Source of the DNA: UBA2287 sp964479665
GTDB lineage: Bacteria; Bacteroidota; Bacteroidia; Bacteroidales; Tenuifilaceae
Assembly (NCBI GenBank): GCA_964479665.1
Contig: CAYZNN010000002.1
Span: forward strand, 1 to 64,000
Length of the DNA: 64,000 nucleotides
Reading direction: 5' to 3'
This document shows positions 17,296 through 24,912 of the stretch, piece after piece. The position numbers and the translations under genes are program-made. The number at the start of each line of letters is the position of its first letter. Position 1 is the first letter of the stretch. The notes under the pieces are model-generated. The model saw only the letters and a program-made list of their open reading frames with translations. It did no database searches and had not been told where the DNA came from.

Positions 17296-17409
17296 TTAAG
17301 GCTAGTTTACATATCGCCAAAAATATATGAAATTAATGCCGATAATTCAAAAAGTAGGTTTTTTTGCCGAACTGCAAAAAAAACATGAGCAGGGGCAAAA
17401 AGGGATTGA

Positions 17410-18201
17410 TTAAAATGATTTTATAGCTTCACGCCTCATTTTGAATTTTAATCGCTCTTCAGTTACTCTTTGGTTTCCATAAACATTCTTTTCCCATTCA
17501 CCATACAGGGGATTAGGGAATACTATGAACCTTCGTCCAAACTCCTCGCGGAATTGCTCAGTAACCGAATGGCCCCAATCGGATTCCCTTTTCTCGAAAC
17601 ACTCAGCAAAGTCGTTGAGGTTGTCGCCAAGGAGTAATATAATATCGAATTTCTCGGACACTTCGAGCCTGCGGGGCTCTTTCTGGCTTGTTGTTTCCTT
17701 CAGGTAGAAATTGGTGGGCTCGAGAAAAGCAAATCCGAGTTTTTTCATATTTGCAATGGTAGCATCGAGCTGGCTAACGGTTCTGTTGCTTAGGTAAATA
17801 ACTTCAACAGCAATTGCTTGGCAAAACTGAGTAAATTCAACGGCCCCAGGAGTCGCATTTGCTTCCTGCTTGTTTACCCATTCATCCCAAAGTTCAATGG
17901 TAAATGGGCTGCCAGTTTCAATCATTCGCCCCTGAAAAGGGCTATTGTCAATCATGGTTTCATCGAGGTCTACCACTACCGCCTTGGGCTTATCGCTTTT
18001 CATTCTTTTATATTCTATAACTCGCTCCTTGGCAATGTTAAAACCCTGAAAATAAAGTGCCCTTGCTTCTGGGGAGCTTTGATACCAAATGGTTGCAAGC
18101 ACCAGATTCTCCTGCAATAAGTTGGTTGGCTGATTATTTGGTTTTGGGTTACAACCAAATAATGAAGCTGAAATGGCAAGGATAATAAGTAATCGAATCA
18201 T
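17410..18201 (-). CDS. 5'-nucleotidase, lipoprotein e(P4) family (class C acid phosphatase)
   Basis: 263 residues. The lipoprotein signal ends at SLFGC (Cys17). The HAD-type nucleophile motif is VVVDLDETMIDNSPF (D78, D80), followed by VEVIYLSNRTVSQLDATI and the acidic LLGDNLNDFAE motif. The family is the surface or periplasmic e(P4) nonspecific acid phosphatase, which dephosphorylates nucleotides such as NMN so that the nucleoside can be taken up. Length is typical. It lies between two kinase genes on the same strand but with gaps on both sides, so it is likely its own unit. Confidence 0.92.
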   Translation of the reverse strand: MIRLLIILAISASLFGCNPKPNNQPTNLLQENLVLATIWYQSSPEARALYFQGFNIAKERVIEYKRMKSDKPKAVVVDLDETMIDNSPFQGRMIETGSPFTIELWDEWVNKQEANATPGAVEFTQFCQAIAVEVIYLSNRTVSQLDATIANMKKLGFAFLEPTNFYLKETTSQKEPRRLEVSEKFDIILLLGDNLNDFAECFEKRESDWGHSVTEQFREEFGRRFIVFPNPLYGEWEKNVYGNQRVTEERLKFKMRREAIKSF

Positions 18202-18293
18202 GGCTTTGGGGTTGTCAGTTAGTTTCTAGTATCAATGGTACAAAAATAATCGTTTTTTACATAGAACCAAGTGGCACCTAGTAACATGCTCTT

Positions 18294-19719
18294 TTATTCC
18301 GAATGGCTTACTGGAAGTGTTATTAGAACCTTGGTCCCAATGCCTTTCCCGGATTCGAACTCGAGTTTGCCGTTATGGTCGGAAATAATGTTGTAGGTTA
18401 TCGATAGACCTAAACCAGTGCCTTTTTGAGGAGCTTTTGTGGTAAAAAAGGGCTCAGTTATTCGGGGTAGGTTCTCTTTGGGAATTCCACATCCACTATC
18501 GGATATTGCAATAGTAACTACTTGGTGGTTCAGCTCAGTATTTATTTCTATTACTCCCTCATTATCAATGGACTGAATAGCGTTTACCAGAATGTTGGTA
18601 AATGCCTGATGCAACTTGCCAGCATTGCCTTTCACAATTATGATTCTACTTGCCCATTTCTTTGTAATTCCAATTCGGTCTTTGTACTGGTATTGAAGCA
18701 TTAGCAGGCAGTTGTTTATAATGGTATGTAGCTCGCAATCCTCGCTGCTATTTTTGCTGTCTCTGCTGAACAGATTTAAGCTCCGAACAATTGACGAAGC
18801 CCTATCGATGCCCACTTTCATACTGTTTAATAGAACCGAAACCTTTTCGTAGTGTTCAGGAGCCGACTGATTAAGATATAATTCAAGCCCTTGATATGAG
18901 CCCATAATGTAGTTCAAAGGGTTATTTATTTCGTGAGCAATGCCCGCCGTTAAAATCCCCAGGGAAGCCATTTTTTCAGATTCGAACAGTTTAATCTGCA
19001 TGGTGCTTAAATTATGGAGGGTCGCCTCAAGTTCTTCCTTCTGTTGCATAACCAGAGCGTTTTTGCTCTCAAGTTCTTCATTTATAGATTTGAGTTCTTC
19101 GAAAGCCGATTCAAGCTCGTGTGGTACGAACCTTCACAAGCTGTTCAAGATTGTTTTTGTAATCATTTAGGTCTCTATGAAGCCTAGCGTTTTGAATAGC
19201 CGTAGCGAGTTGGTTGGCAACGGTTTGGCCCAATTCCAACTCATGCGATGTGAAGGTGCGAATGCGATTGCAGGTTCCTAGAATAAGAGCACCAAGAGCC
19301 TTGCCTTCCTGAACAAATGGTAAGAATACTAGGGTGCGAAGGTTGCGGAGTTCAACAACTACTTTCTCCGAAGGGGATAATGATGCATTAAGTGTATCTT
19401 CAATTACAATAGGTTTCAGTTGGCTTAAAGAGAGGTATATATGAGGATGATCGGACAGTTGGGCCATTCTTAAACTTTCAGGCATGTTGGGGTTAAGGGG
19501 CGGAGTGGTGGCTCCCAGCCTCAACTGTTGTTCGTTTTCGAGAATATAAATTGCTGCCGATTCAATGTCGAGGAGCTCCGACATACCATTGCTGATGACT
19601 TGAAGTACATGATCGTAATCGAACGACTTAATAATGCTCTGACTAATTCGAATTATAATGGACAGCTCGTGAAATCCCTTGGAGCTGCTGTTTTCGAGTA
19701 ATTTTAATGCTCCTTTCAT
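18294..19719 (-). pseudogene. GAF-domain sensor histidine kinase split by a 1-bp frameshift
   Basis: The 5' ORF (19111-19719) encodes a GAF domain (LLDIESAAIYILE, ALGALILGTCNRIRTFTSHE) and a linker ending KVRTTRA-stop. The 3' ORF (18294-19049) encodes HisKA (TAGIAHEINNPLNY) and HATPase (GNAGKLHQAFTNILVNAIQ, ISDSGCGIP, GTGLGLSITYNI). Between them, in the 3' frame, the sequence reads HELESAFEELKSINEELES, the usual coiled-coil linker. Removing one A near 19126-19130 would restore VRTHELES and a ~475-residue kinase without TM segments. Either a real recent frameshift or a base-call error. Confidence 0.8.
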
Positions 19720-20103
19720 GTTCAGTTCGTACTCTTAAGTTTATTGAATTGAAAGGCTCAATACATTTTCCATTCAATACAAGATACAAATTTTTATAGA
19801 ACAATAACTAGCCTTTTAGAAAATTTAAACATCAGAATTCAACTATTGAGTAATATGAGGCCAAGCTATGGGAATGTATTTTTTGGCATAATGGACAAAA
19901 ATCAGGTTTTTTTTAGACGATTTGTTCTAATGGTCATTTTTCAGGCTTTTTATTTTTATACAATTTCAAATGCTATTTTAAGTTTGAATAAATTTGTTTG
20001 TCAGGTAAGCGGAAACAGGCCCTGCCGAGGAGCAACCTGTCAGGAATATCCTGACCGACAGGAATGGTCATAAAGGCTGGCAATTGTCAGCCTTTATCAT
20101 TGA
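19720..20103. other. Gene-free interval with two stem-loops
   Basis: 384 bp between the frameshifted kinase and the transglutaminase-like relic. No convincing gene: a 75-residue plus-strand ORF at 19846-20073 has no recognisable domain and its end runs through the repeats. Positions 20036-20062 hold a CCTGTCAGGA/TCCTGACCGACAGG palindromic repeat, a type scattered through many Bacteroidota genomes; TTCCTGACAGGAATAT at 1432-1447 is a similar string. A terminator-like stem follows at 20070-20097. Confidence 0.5.
20070..20097 (-). terminator. Terminator-like stem-loop
   Basis: Perfect 10-bp stem ATAAAGGCTG (20070-20079) / CAGCCTTTAT (20088-20097) with an 8-nt loop, a few bases after the end of the minus-strand relic at 20104. 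No long U-run follows, so termination strength is uncertain. Confidence 0.45.
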
Positions 20104-20884
20104 TTATTCCAAGAGTAGATGCCTTAAAAAACCCATTGATAACTCAGTCAGGCAATAAGCAATACTTTGGCGCAAGTCCAAAGCATCCATGTAAATCCTG
20201 TTTCTTATCGCTTCGGCTGAAATTCCCATTGATGAAATTATATACGCATCCGATGCAAAGTGTCCATTTGTAAGCTCAACATTTACCCATTTATTGTCTT
20301 CGCCCAAATGCTTTATGTAAAGATGATTTGGGGCAAAAGCAAGAAATGCTTCTGTTTTTGTTTCTTCCGCTAATATCTTATAAAGAATCGGTAGTGAACG
20401 GCATTGTCCTTTGTGTGTTTCGAGTAGTTTTGTTACAAAAGTTTTTCTGATAATCCTTTTGTCCGTTAAAATCCTCAAAATCGTAAGTGAACGGTTTATT
20501 CCCGTTCATTGAATTTGGTTTTGTGAAAAACTCAAAGAGGGCAAAGTTTCCAGAAGTCTTATATTGCTCAACGCCTTTTTCTTTTACGAATTGTTTGAGT
20601 TTAACAGAAATCTCAGCAATCTCGGAACAAAAGGCATTGTAGTCTAAAGTCCCTTGTGAATATGCCCATTCTAATAAAAATACTGCTCTTTTATGATCCA
20701 TTGGGATTTCATTATCCAGCATTGATACTATCTCGCAGTAAGCTGAATTATAGTATGGATTATCTACAACTTTTAACGTATCTACACTTTCCGTCTTTGT
20801 TATAGTCTTCTCATTGTTCGTATTATTCACACAAGAGACTGTCAATCCTAAAAAAATGATCATAATAAGTTTCAATGTTCGCAT
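20104..20884 (-). pseudogene. Transglutaminase-like lipoprotein, frameshifted and shortened
   Basis: The 5' ORF (20378-20884) starts with a lipoprotein signal (KLIMIIFLGLTVSCVNN) and a helical domain, then goes out of frame. The 3' ORF (20104-20478) continues as KTFVTKLLETHKGQCRSLP, with the probable catalytic cysteine in GQC, then AFLAFAPNHLYIKH and VNVELTNGHFASDAYI. This pattern matches Bacteroidota transglutaminase-like proteins. The break is one extra base in the T5 run at 20442-20446; with four, QKTFVTK is restored. It ends soon after LTELSMGFL, where I would expect more sequence, so the 3' end is probably lost too. The boundary motif at 20902-20934 lies just upstream. Confidence 0.65.
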
Positions 20885-20901
20885 CTGTGTCTTTTTAAAA
20901 T

Positions 20902-20934
20902 GGCATACAACGGCTGGGAGTGGGTAAAGTGTGA
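20902..20934 (-). repeat. Cassette-boundary motif (third copy, 3' part)
   Basis: On the minus strand it reads CACTTTACCCACTCCCAGCCGTTGTATGCCA, matching the 3' arm of the elements at 1-89 and 2281-2420 through CCCAGCCGTT. As at those sites, a gene starts shortly after it (20884). On its other side it directly truncates the M16 peptidase relic. A paired left arm is not visible, so this is a partial element or a recombination scar. Confidence 0.5.
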
Positions 20935-21473
20935 TCCTCCCATTGAGTTAATCAGGTCGCTCAATTCATTGGGAGTAACGTATTCGTTTGCCGCAAGCGA
21001 CTCTTTAATAATTTCAATTTGAATTTTTTCCCTTTCAATAAGGTTGGAGATTGCTCCTGACTGGTCGTAAAGTTCCATAATACTGTCGAGATGCGGTTTC
21101 TCCTTTTCCCGGCTGGTTGTTTCAAGAGTTTGAGTGCCTTTAAAGAGCATATGTTCCATGTAATGAGCCAACCCTGTTGCATCGACTGGGTCGTTTTTCC
21201 ACCTGCCTTAACTACAACCAAACCAAAAACCTCCGGAGTGGAGTGGTCCTCGTTCAGAATAACGGTTAAGCCGTTAGGTAATTGATACTGATGTATCTTT
21301 AACACCCCTTGAGCCGATGCCCCAAGAAATGAGAATAGGAAGAACGTAAGAACCCAAGATCGGAAGGGAACTTGCTGATTCTTGAAAACTTTTATGTGGT
21401 TAAAGTTAAATTGGTTAATAAGGATGGATAAAAAATAAACCGTTGTGCATAATTCTGATAGCACAGGACGCAA
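20935..21473 (-). pseudogene. M16-family zinc peptidase, N-terminal relic
   Basis: A signal peptide (SWVLTFFLFSFLGASAQ) and the M16 N-terminus (YQLPNGLTVILNEDHSTPEVFGLVVVKAGGK) are in one frame. The zinc-binding inverted motif HYMEH within GLAHYMEHMLFKGT is in another; one A missing from the A5 run near 21200 would restore GGKNDPVDATGLAHYMEH. The homology continues to ELSDLINSMGG and stops abruptly at ~20935, where the cassette-boundary motif starts. Only ~175 of roughly 900 residues remain. The original start codon is unclear. Confidence 0.8.
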
Positions 21474-21496
21474 ACCGTTTACTATACATCGTAAAT

Positions 21497-22714
21497 TTAA
21501 AAGGCGGCCATAAGCAGGTTAATATCGCGCGAAGGGATATTGTAGAGATTACCCAAGTAACTATTGGTTAGAATGCCATTGTAAATAAAAACGCCATTCC
21601 TCAGTCCGGAGTCGTCCTTTAAGTGCTGCTTAATACTTCCCGAATGCCCAATTTCAATAAGCAATGGAGCAAAAACATTGCTCATGGCTATTGACGAAGT
21701 TCGAGCAACCCTCGAGGTAATATTGGGTACACAGTAATGAATAACCCCATGCTTGCTGAACGAAGGGTTGGTATGGTCTCTGCACTCCGAAGTTTCGAAA
21801 CAGCCTCCCTTATCGATGCACAAATCAATTACAATTGAGCCCTTCTTCATGAGCATTACCAACTCTTCGGAAACAATGTGTTTACCGTTAAATTCCTCGG
21901 GCGAAATTGTTCCAATAACTACATCGGCCGTTTTAAAAATACGCTCCAGCACCTGCTTGTGAAAAATGGATGTATAAAGCCTCTGCCCCAAAATGTTTTG
22001 CAAATCGATAAGTCGCTTGGCCGAATCGTCGACAACCTTAACGCTAGCACCTAGTCCAAGGGCTGCCCGAGCAGCAAATTCGGCTGCGGTTCCTGCTCCC
22101 AGAATTACAACTTCGGTTGGGGTAATACCTGCAACGCCCCCCAGCATAACACCTTTGCCCCTATTTACGTTGCTCAGGTACTCGGCCGCTACTAGAACTG
22201 AAGTGCTCCCGGCAATGGTATTCATTGCGTTTACCAGAGGGTATAGTCCTTCTCGGTCGCTAATACCATCGTAGGCTATAGCGGTTACCCTTTTTTGTAT
22301 AAGGTTTCGAATTTGTTGGCCTGTAGTATTTGTAAGGTGGAGGGTAGATATTACCACTTGATTCTCAGATAACATGTCGACTTCGAAAGACAGAAGTGGC
22401 GATACTTTTAATATTATCTGACTTTTGTAAACTTCCTGTGCTGTTTCAACAATGGTTCCTCCCCTTTCGCTGTACTCCGTATCGGTATAATTGGCTAGGT
22501 GCCCTGCTTCGCGCTGAATAACAATCTGATGCCCATGGCTAACCAGCAATTCTACAGCCTCGGGTGTAAGTGGAATACGGCTTTCTGTTGTGGTGCTCTC
22601 TTTGGGGATTCCAATTACCAGCTGACGGTTCTGCTTAACCACTTCGAGCATTTCCTCCTGGGGCATCAATCCCTTCTCGAAGGGAAAGGGCTGGCTTGCA
22701 GAAAAACGTTTCAT
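21497..22714 (-). CDS. ald: Alanine dehydrogenase / PNT-like NAD(P)-binding protein
   Basis: 405 residues. N-terminal AlaDh/PNT domain: VIGIPKESTTTESRIPLTPEA, with the substrate-binding arginine in ESRIPLTP. The NAD-binding Rossmann part is VVILGAGTAAEFAARAALGLGASV, and SIVIDLCIDKGGCFETS and VPNITSRVARTSSIAMSN are typical of alanine dehydrogenase. It would interconvert L-alanine and pyruvate plus ammonium with NAD. The N-terminus carries ~30 extra residues before the conserved start. It follows porX and tsaE on the same strand with ~100-bp spacing. Some Bacteroidota homologues are annotated only as 'alanine dehydrogenase' by similarity, so substrate is not certain. Confidence 0.85.
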   Translation of the reverse strand: MKRFSASQPFPFEKGLMPQEEMLEVVKQNRQLVIGIPKESTTTESRIPLTPEAVELLVSHGHQIVIQREAGHLANYTDTEYSERGGTIVETAQEVYKSQIILKVSPLLSFEVDMLSENQVVISTLHLTNTTGQQIRNLIQKRVTAIAYDGISDREGLYPLVNAMNTIAGSTSVLVAAEYLSNVNRGKGVMLGGVAGITPTEVVILGAGTAAEFAARAALGLGASVKVVDDSAKRLIDLQNILGQRLYTSIFHKQVLERIFKTADVVIGTISPEEFNGKHIVSEELVMLMKKGSIVIDLCIDKGGCFETSECRDHTNPSFSKHGVIHYCVPNITSRVARTSSIAMSNVFAPLLIEIGHSGSIKQHLKDDSGLRNGVFIYNGILTNSYLGNLYNIPSRDINLLMAAF

Positions 22715-22818
22715 TGTTGAGTACTGATTGCCATTACTTTTAAAAGCTTCGCAATAAAAAAACTGAAATGTTTCTGCGAGGCCTGGGCTAAATTACAACT
22801 TTTTTTGAAACGGAGCTG

Positions 22819-23241
22819 CTATTTCAGCTCAACTAAACGCGATCCATCGGCTAGAACCGAAAGATAAAGTTTAACAACGCCCTGCATGGGGAGAAGTTCC
22901 TCAACCAGTTCGGGCCATTCAATAAAGCACAAGCCTTCGCTACGGTAAAAGTACTCCTCATAACCGAAGTCGAATACCTCCTCAATTTTATTTATTCGGT
23001 AAAAATCGAAATGGTATACCGTTTCTCCTTCAGGGGTACTATACTCATTAACCAATGCAAAGGTGGGACTCACAACCGTGTCGGTAACCCCTAGGTGGCT
23101 GCAAAGCGCTTTAATAAGGGTTGTTTTACCCGCGCCCATGGCACCATAAAGGCAAACCGTGGAATTTTTAGGTATGCAGGCCAGAACTTCCTCAGCAATG
23201 CTATGGATTGCCGAAATTGAAGGGATTATGAATTGTTTCAT
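22819..23241 (-). CDS. tsaE: tRNA threonylcarbamoyladenosine biosynthesis ATPase TsaE
   Basis: 140 residues, normal length. The P-loop is LYGAMGAGKTTLIKALC (G33-T41), followed by VVSPTFALVNEYSTPEG (SPTF motif) and VYHFDFYRI (HxDxYR motif), then FIEWPE (EWxE). TsaE is the ATPase that helps TsaB-TsaD form N6-threonylcarbamoyladenosine at position 37 of ANN-decoding tRNAs. It starts 32 bp after porX ends, so the two are probably co-transcribed; any functional link between tRNA modification and secretion control is unproven. Confidence 0.96.
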   Translation of the reverse strand: MKQFIIPSISAIHSIAEEVLACIPKNSTVCLYGAMGAGKTTLIKALCSHLGVTDTVVSPTFALVNEYSTPEGETVYHFDFYRINKIEEVFDFGYEEYFYRSEGLCFIEWPELVEELLPMQGVVKLYLSVLADGSRLVELK

Positions 23242-23273
23242 TGCACAAATATAGTGCGAAATGGGTTTTATTG

Positions 23274-24830
23274 CTAACCTATGGGCGAAAGCTCGATGTA
23301 AGGAACCAACATCTCTTCGAGCGATACGCCACCATGCTGCAAAGTATCGCGGTAGTATTTTACAAAATGGTTGAAATTATTGGGGTATGCAAAAAAGTCG
23401 TTGCCCAATGCGAATATGTACGAAGAACTTACATTGGGTTTAGGAAGATGAAACTCTTCAGGTTTTCTAACTTCCAAAACCTCTTTAGGGTTGTAGTTTA
23501 AACTTTTACCCAATTTATACCTAAGATTGGTAGATGTAGCCCTATCTCCTACTACCTTAACAGGATTTTGAACCCTCGTTGAACCATGGTCAGTAGTAAT
23601 AACAAGCCGAACACCCTGTGCGGCCAGCTCCTTTAAAATGGCATAGAGATCGGAATGTTTGAACCAACTTTTGGTAAGCGAAAGGTATGCCGCTTCGTCG
23701 GAGGCAAGTTGACGCATCATTTCCATCTCGGTTCGAGCGTGCGAAATGATATCGATAAAATTGTAAACTACCACATTGAGCTGATTGTTGAGTGCCTGCT
23801 TAGGGTCGTTCCTTAGCGACGACTTACCCTTGAGGGTGCTTCCCTTTTCGTAGTGAAGTTTATACTTTTTACCCAGTCGCTGCAGCTGACGAGTAAGTAA
23901 TTCCTCCTCGAAAAGATTTTTTCCGTCCTCATCTTCATCGAAAATCCAGTAATCGGGGTGAAGCTTAAATATATCGGCAGGCATTAGCCCCGAGAACAGG
24001 GCATTTCGCGCATATTGGGTTGCTGTAGGCAGAATTGAACAGTACATGATTTCCCTGTCTACACGCCAGAAGGGCGTTAGCATCCCTTCAAGAGCCTTCC
24101 ATTGGTCGAAACGTAGATTGTCGACTACTACTAGCACAACTGGCTTGCCTGAGTCGACAAGGGGGAACAGAAAGTTCCGAAACAGATTGTGCGACATGGT
24201 TGGTTTTTCGGCCGAATTGGGTCTCATCCATTCGGGGTACCGCAACTTTATGAATTTGCTAAAATTTGTATTGGCTTCGGCCATTTGCATGGCAAAAACC
24301 TCGCTCAACCCGGGATCGGAGGTGTCGTTCAGTTGAAGCCGCCACTGGGAGAGGTTTCGGTAAATGGCCATCCACTCCTCTAGGGTTCGGGCCGTAGAAA
24401 TTTGGGCACCCATTTCACCAAAAGCAGTGCGGTAAGCTGCAGTGGTTTTTTCGGTAACCAACCGCAGGTTGTGAACGTGCTTCTTAATAGAAAGCAGTAT
24501 TTGATTGGGATTTACCGGTTTAATGAGGTAGTCGTCGATTTTTGCACCTACCGCCTGGTCCATTATATTTTCCTCCTCGCTCTTGGTTATCATAACAACC
24601 GGTAGCGATGGCCGAAGTTCCTTTATTCGACCAAGGGCTTGAAGGCCCGAAATACCCGGCATATTCTCGTCGAGAAGTACCAAATCGAACTGATTTTTCG
24701 ACACCAAATCGATGGCGTCATTGCCATTAGTTGCGGTTACAAGCGTGTATCCTTTTTGCTCGAGGTATATTATGTGGGGTCGAAGCAGGTCAATCTCATC
24801 GTCGACCCAGAGAATAGTTACTTTCATCAT
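23274..24830 (-). CDS. porX: T9SS response regulator PorX (REC + PglZ)
   Basis: 518 residues. The N-terminal receiver domain has ILWVDDE and phosphoacceptor D54 (LVLLDENMPG), and the conserved Lys in LIKPVN. A helical linker follows, then a PglZ/alkaline-phosphatase-like domain with metal-binding VVVDNLRFDQW and VITTDHGSTRV motifs. This architecture is that of PorX, which with PorY regulates type IX secretion and gliding components; its PglZ domain has been shown to be a phosphodiesterase in characterised homologues. A second ATG two codons in (24827) is an equally good start. It heads a porX-tsaE-ald unit, and porW/sprE lies immediately upstream. Confidence 0.95.
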   Translation of the reverse strand: MMKVTILWVDDEIDLLRPHIIYLEQKGYTLVTATNGNDAIDLVSKNQFDLVLLDENMPGISGLQALGRIKELRPSLPVVMITKSEEENIMDQAVGAKIDDYLIKPVNPNQILLSIKKHVHNLRLVTEKTTAAYRTAFGEMGAQISTARTLEEWMAIYRNLSQWRLQLNDTSDPGLSEVFAMQMAEANTNFSKFIKLRYPEWMRPNSAEKPTMSHNLFRNFLFPLVDSGKPVVLVVVDNLRFDQWKALEGMLTPFWRVDREIMYCSILPTATQYARNALFSGLMPADIFKLHPDYWIFDEDEDGKNLFEEELLTRQLQRLGKKYKLHYEKGSTLKGKSSLRNDPKQALNNQLNVVVYNFIDIISHARTEMEMMRQLASDEAAYLSLTKSWFKHSDLYAILKELAAQGVRLVITTDHGSTRVQNPVKVVGDRATSTNLRYKLGKSLNYNPKEVLEVRKPEEFHLPKPNVSSSYIFALGNDFFAYPNNFNHFVKYYRDTLQHGGVSLEEMLVPYIELSPIG

Positions 24831-24912
24831 CGTTTAGCAATTCAAATAAGTCAACGCAAATTAGCATGTTTTCGTGTGGCACGCGCATGCCAATAAGTTA
24901 AAATAGGTAAAA

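Noticed and set aside
19846..20073. 75-residue plus-strand ORF
   Set aside because: No recognisable domain, and its 3' half runs through a CCTGTCAGG palindromic repeat.
23274..24830. PglZ domain suggesting a BREX or Pgl phage-defence gene
   Set aside because: It is fused to an N-terminal receiver domain next to porW, which is the PorX architecture; no other BREX genes are present.
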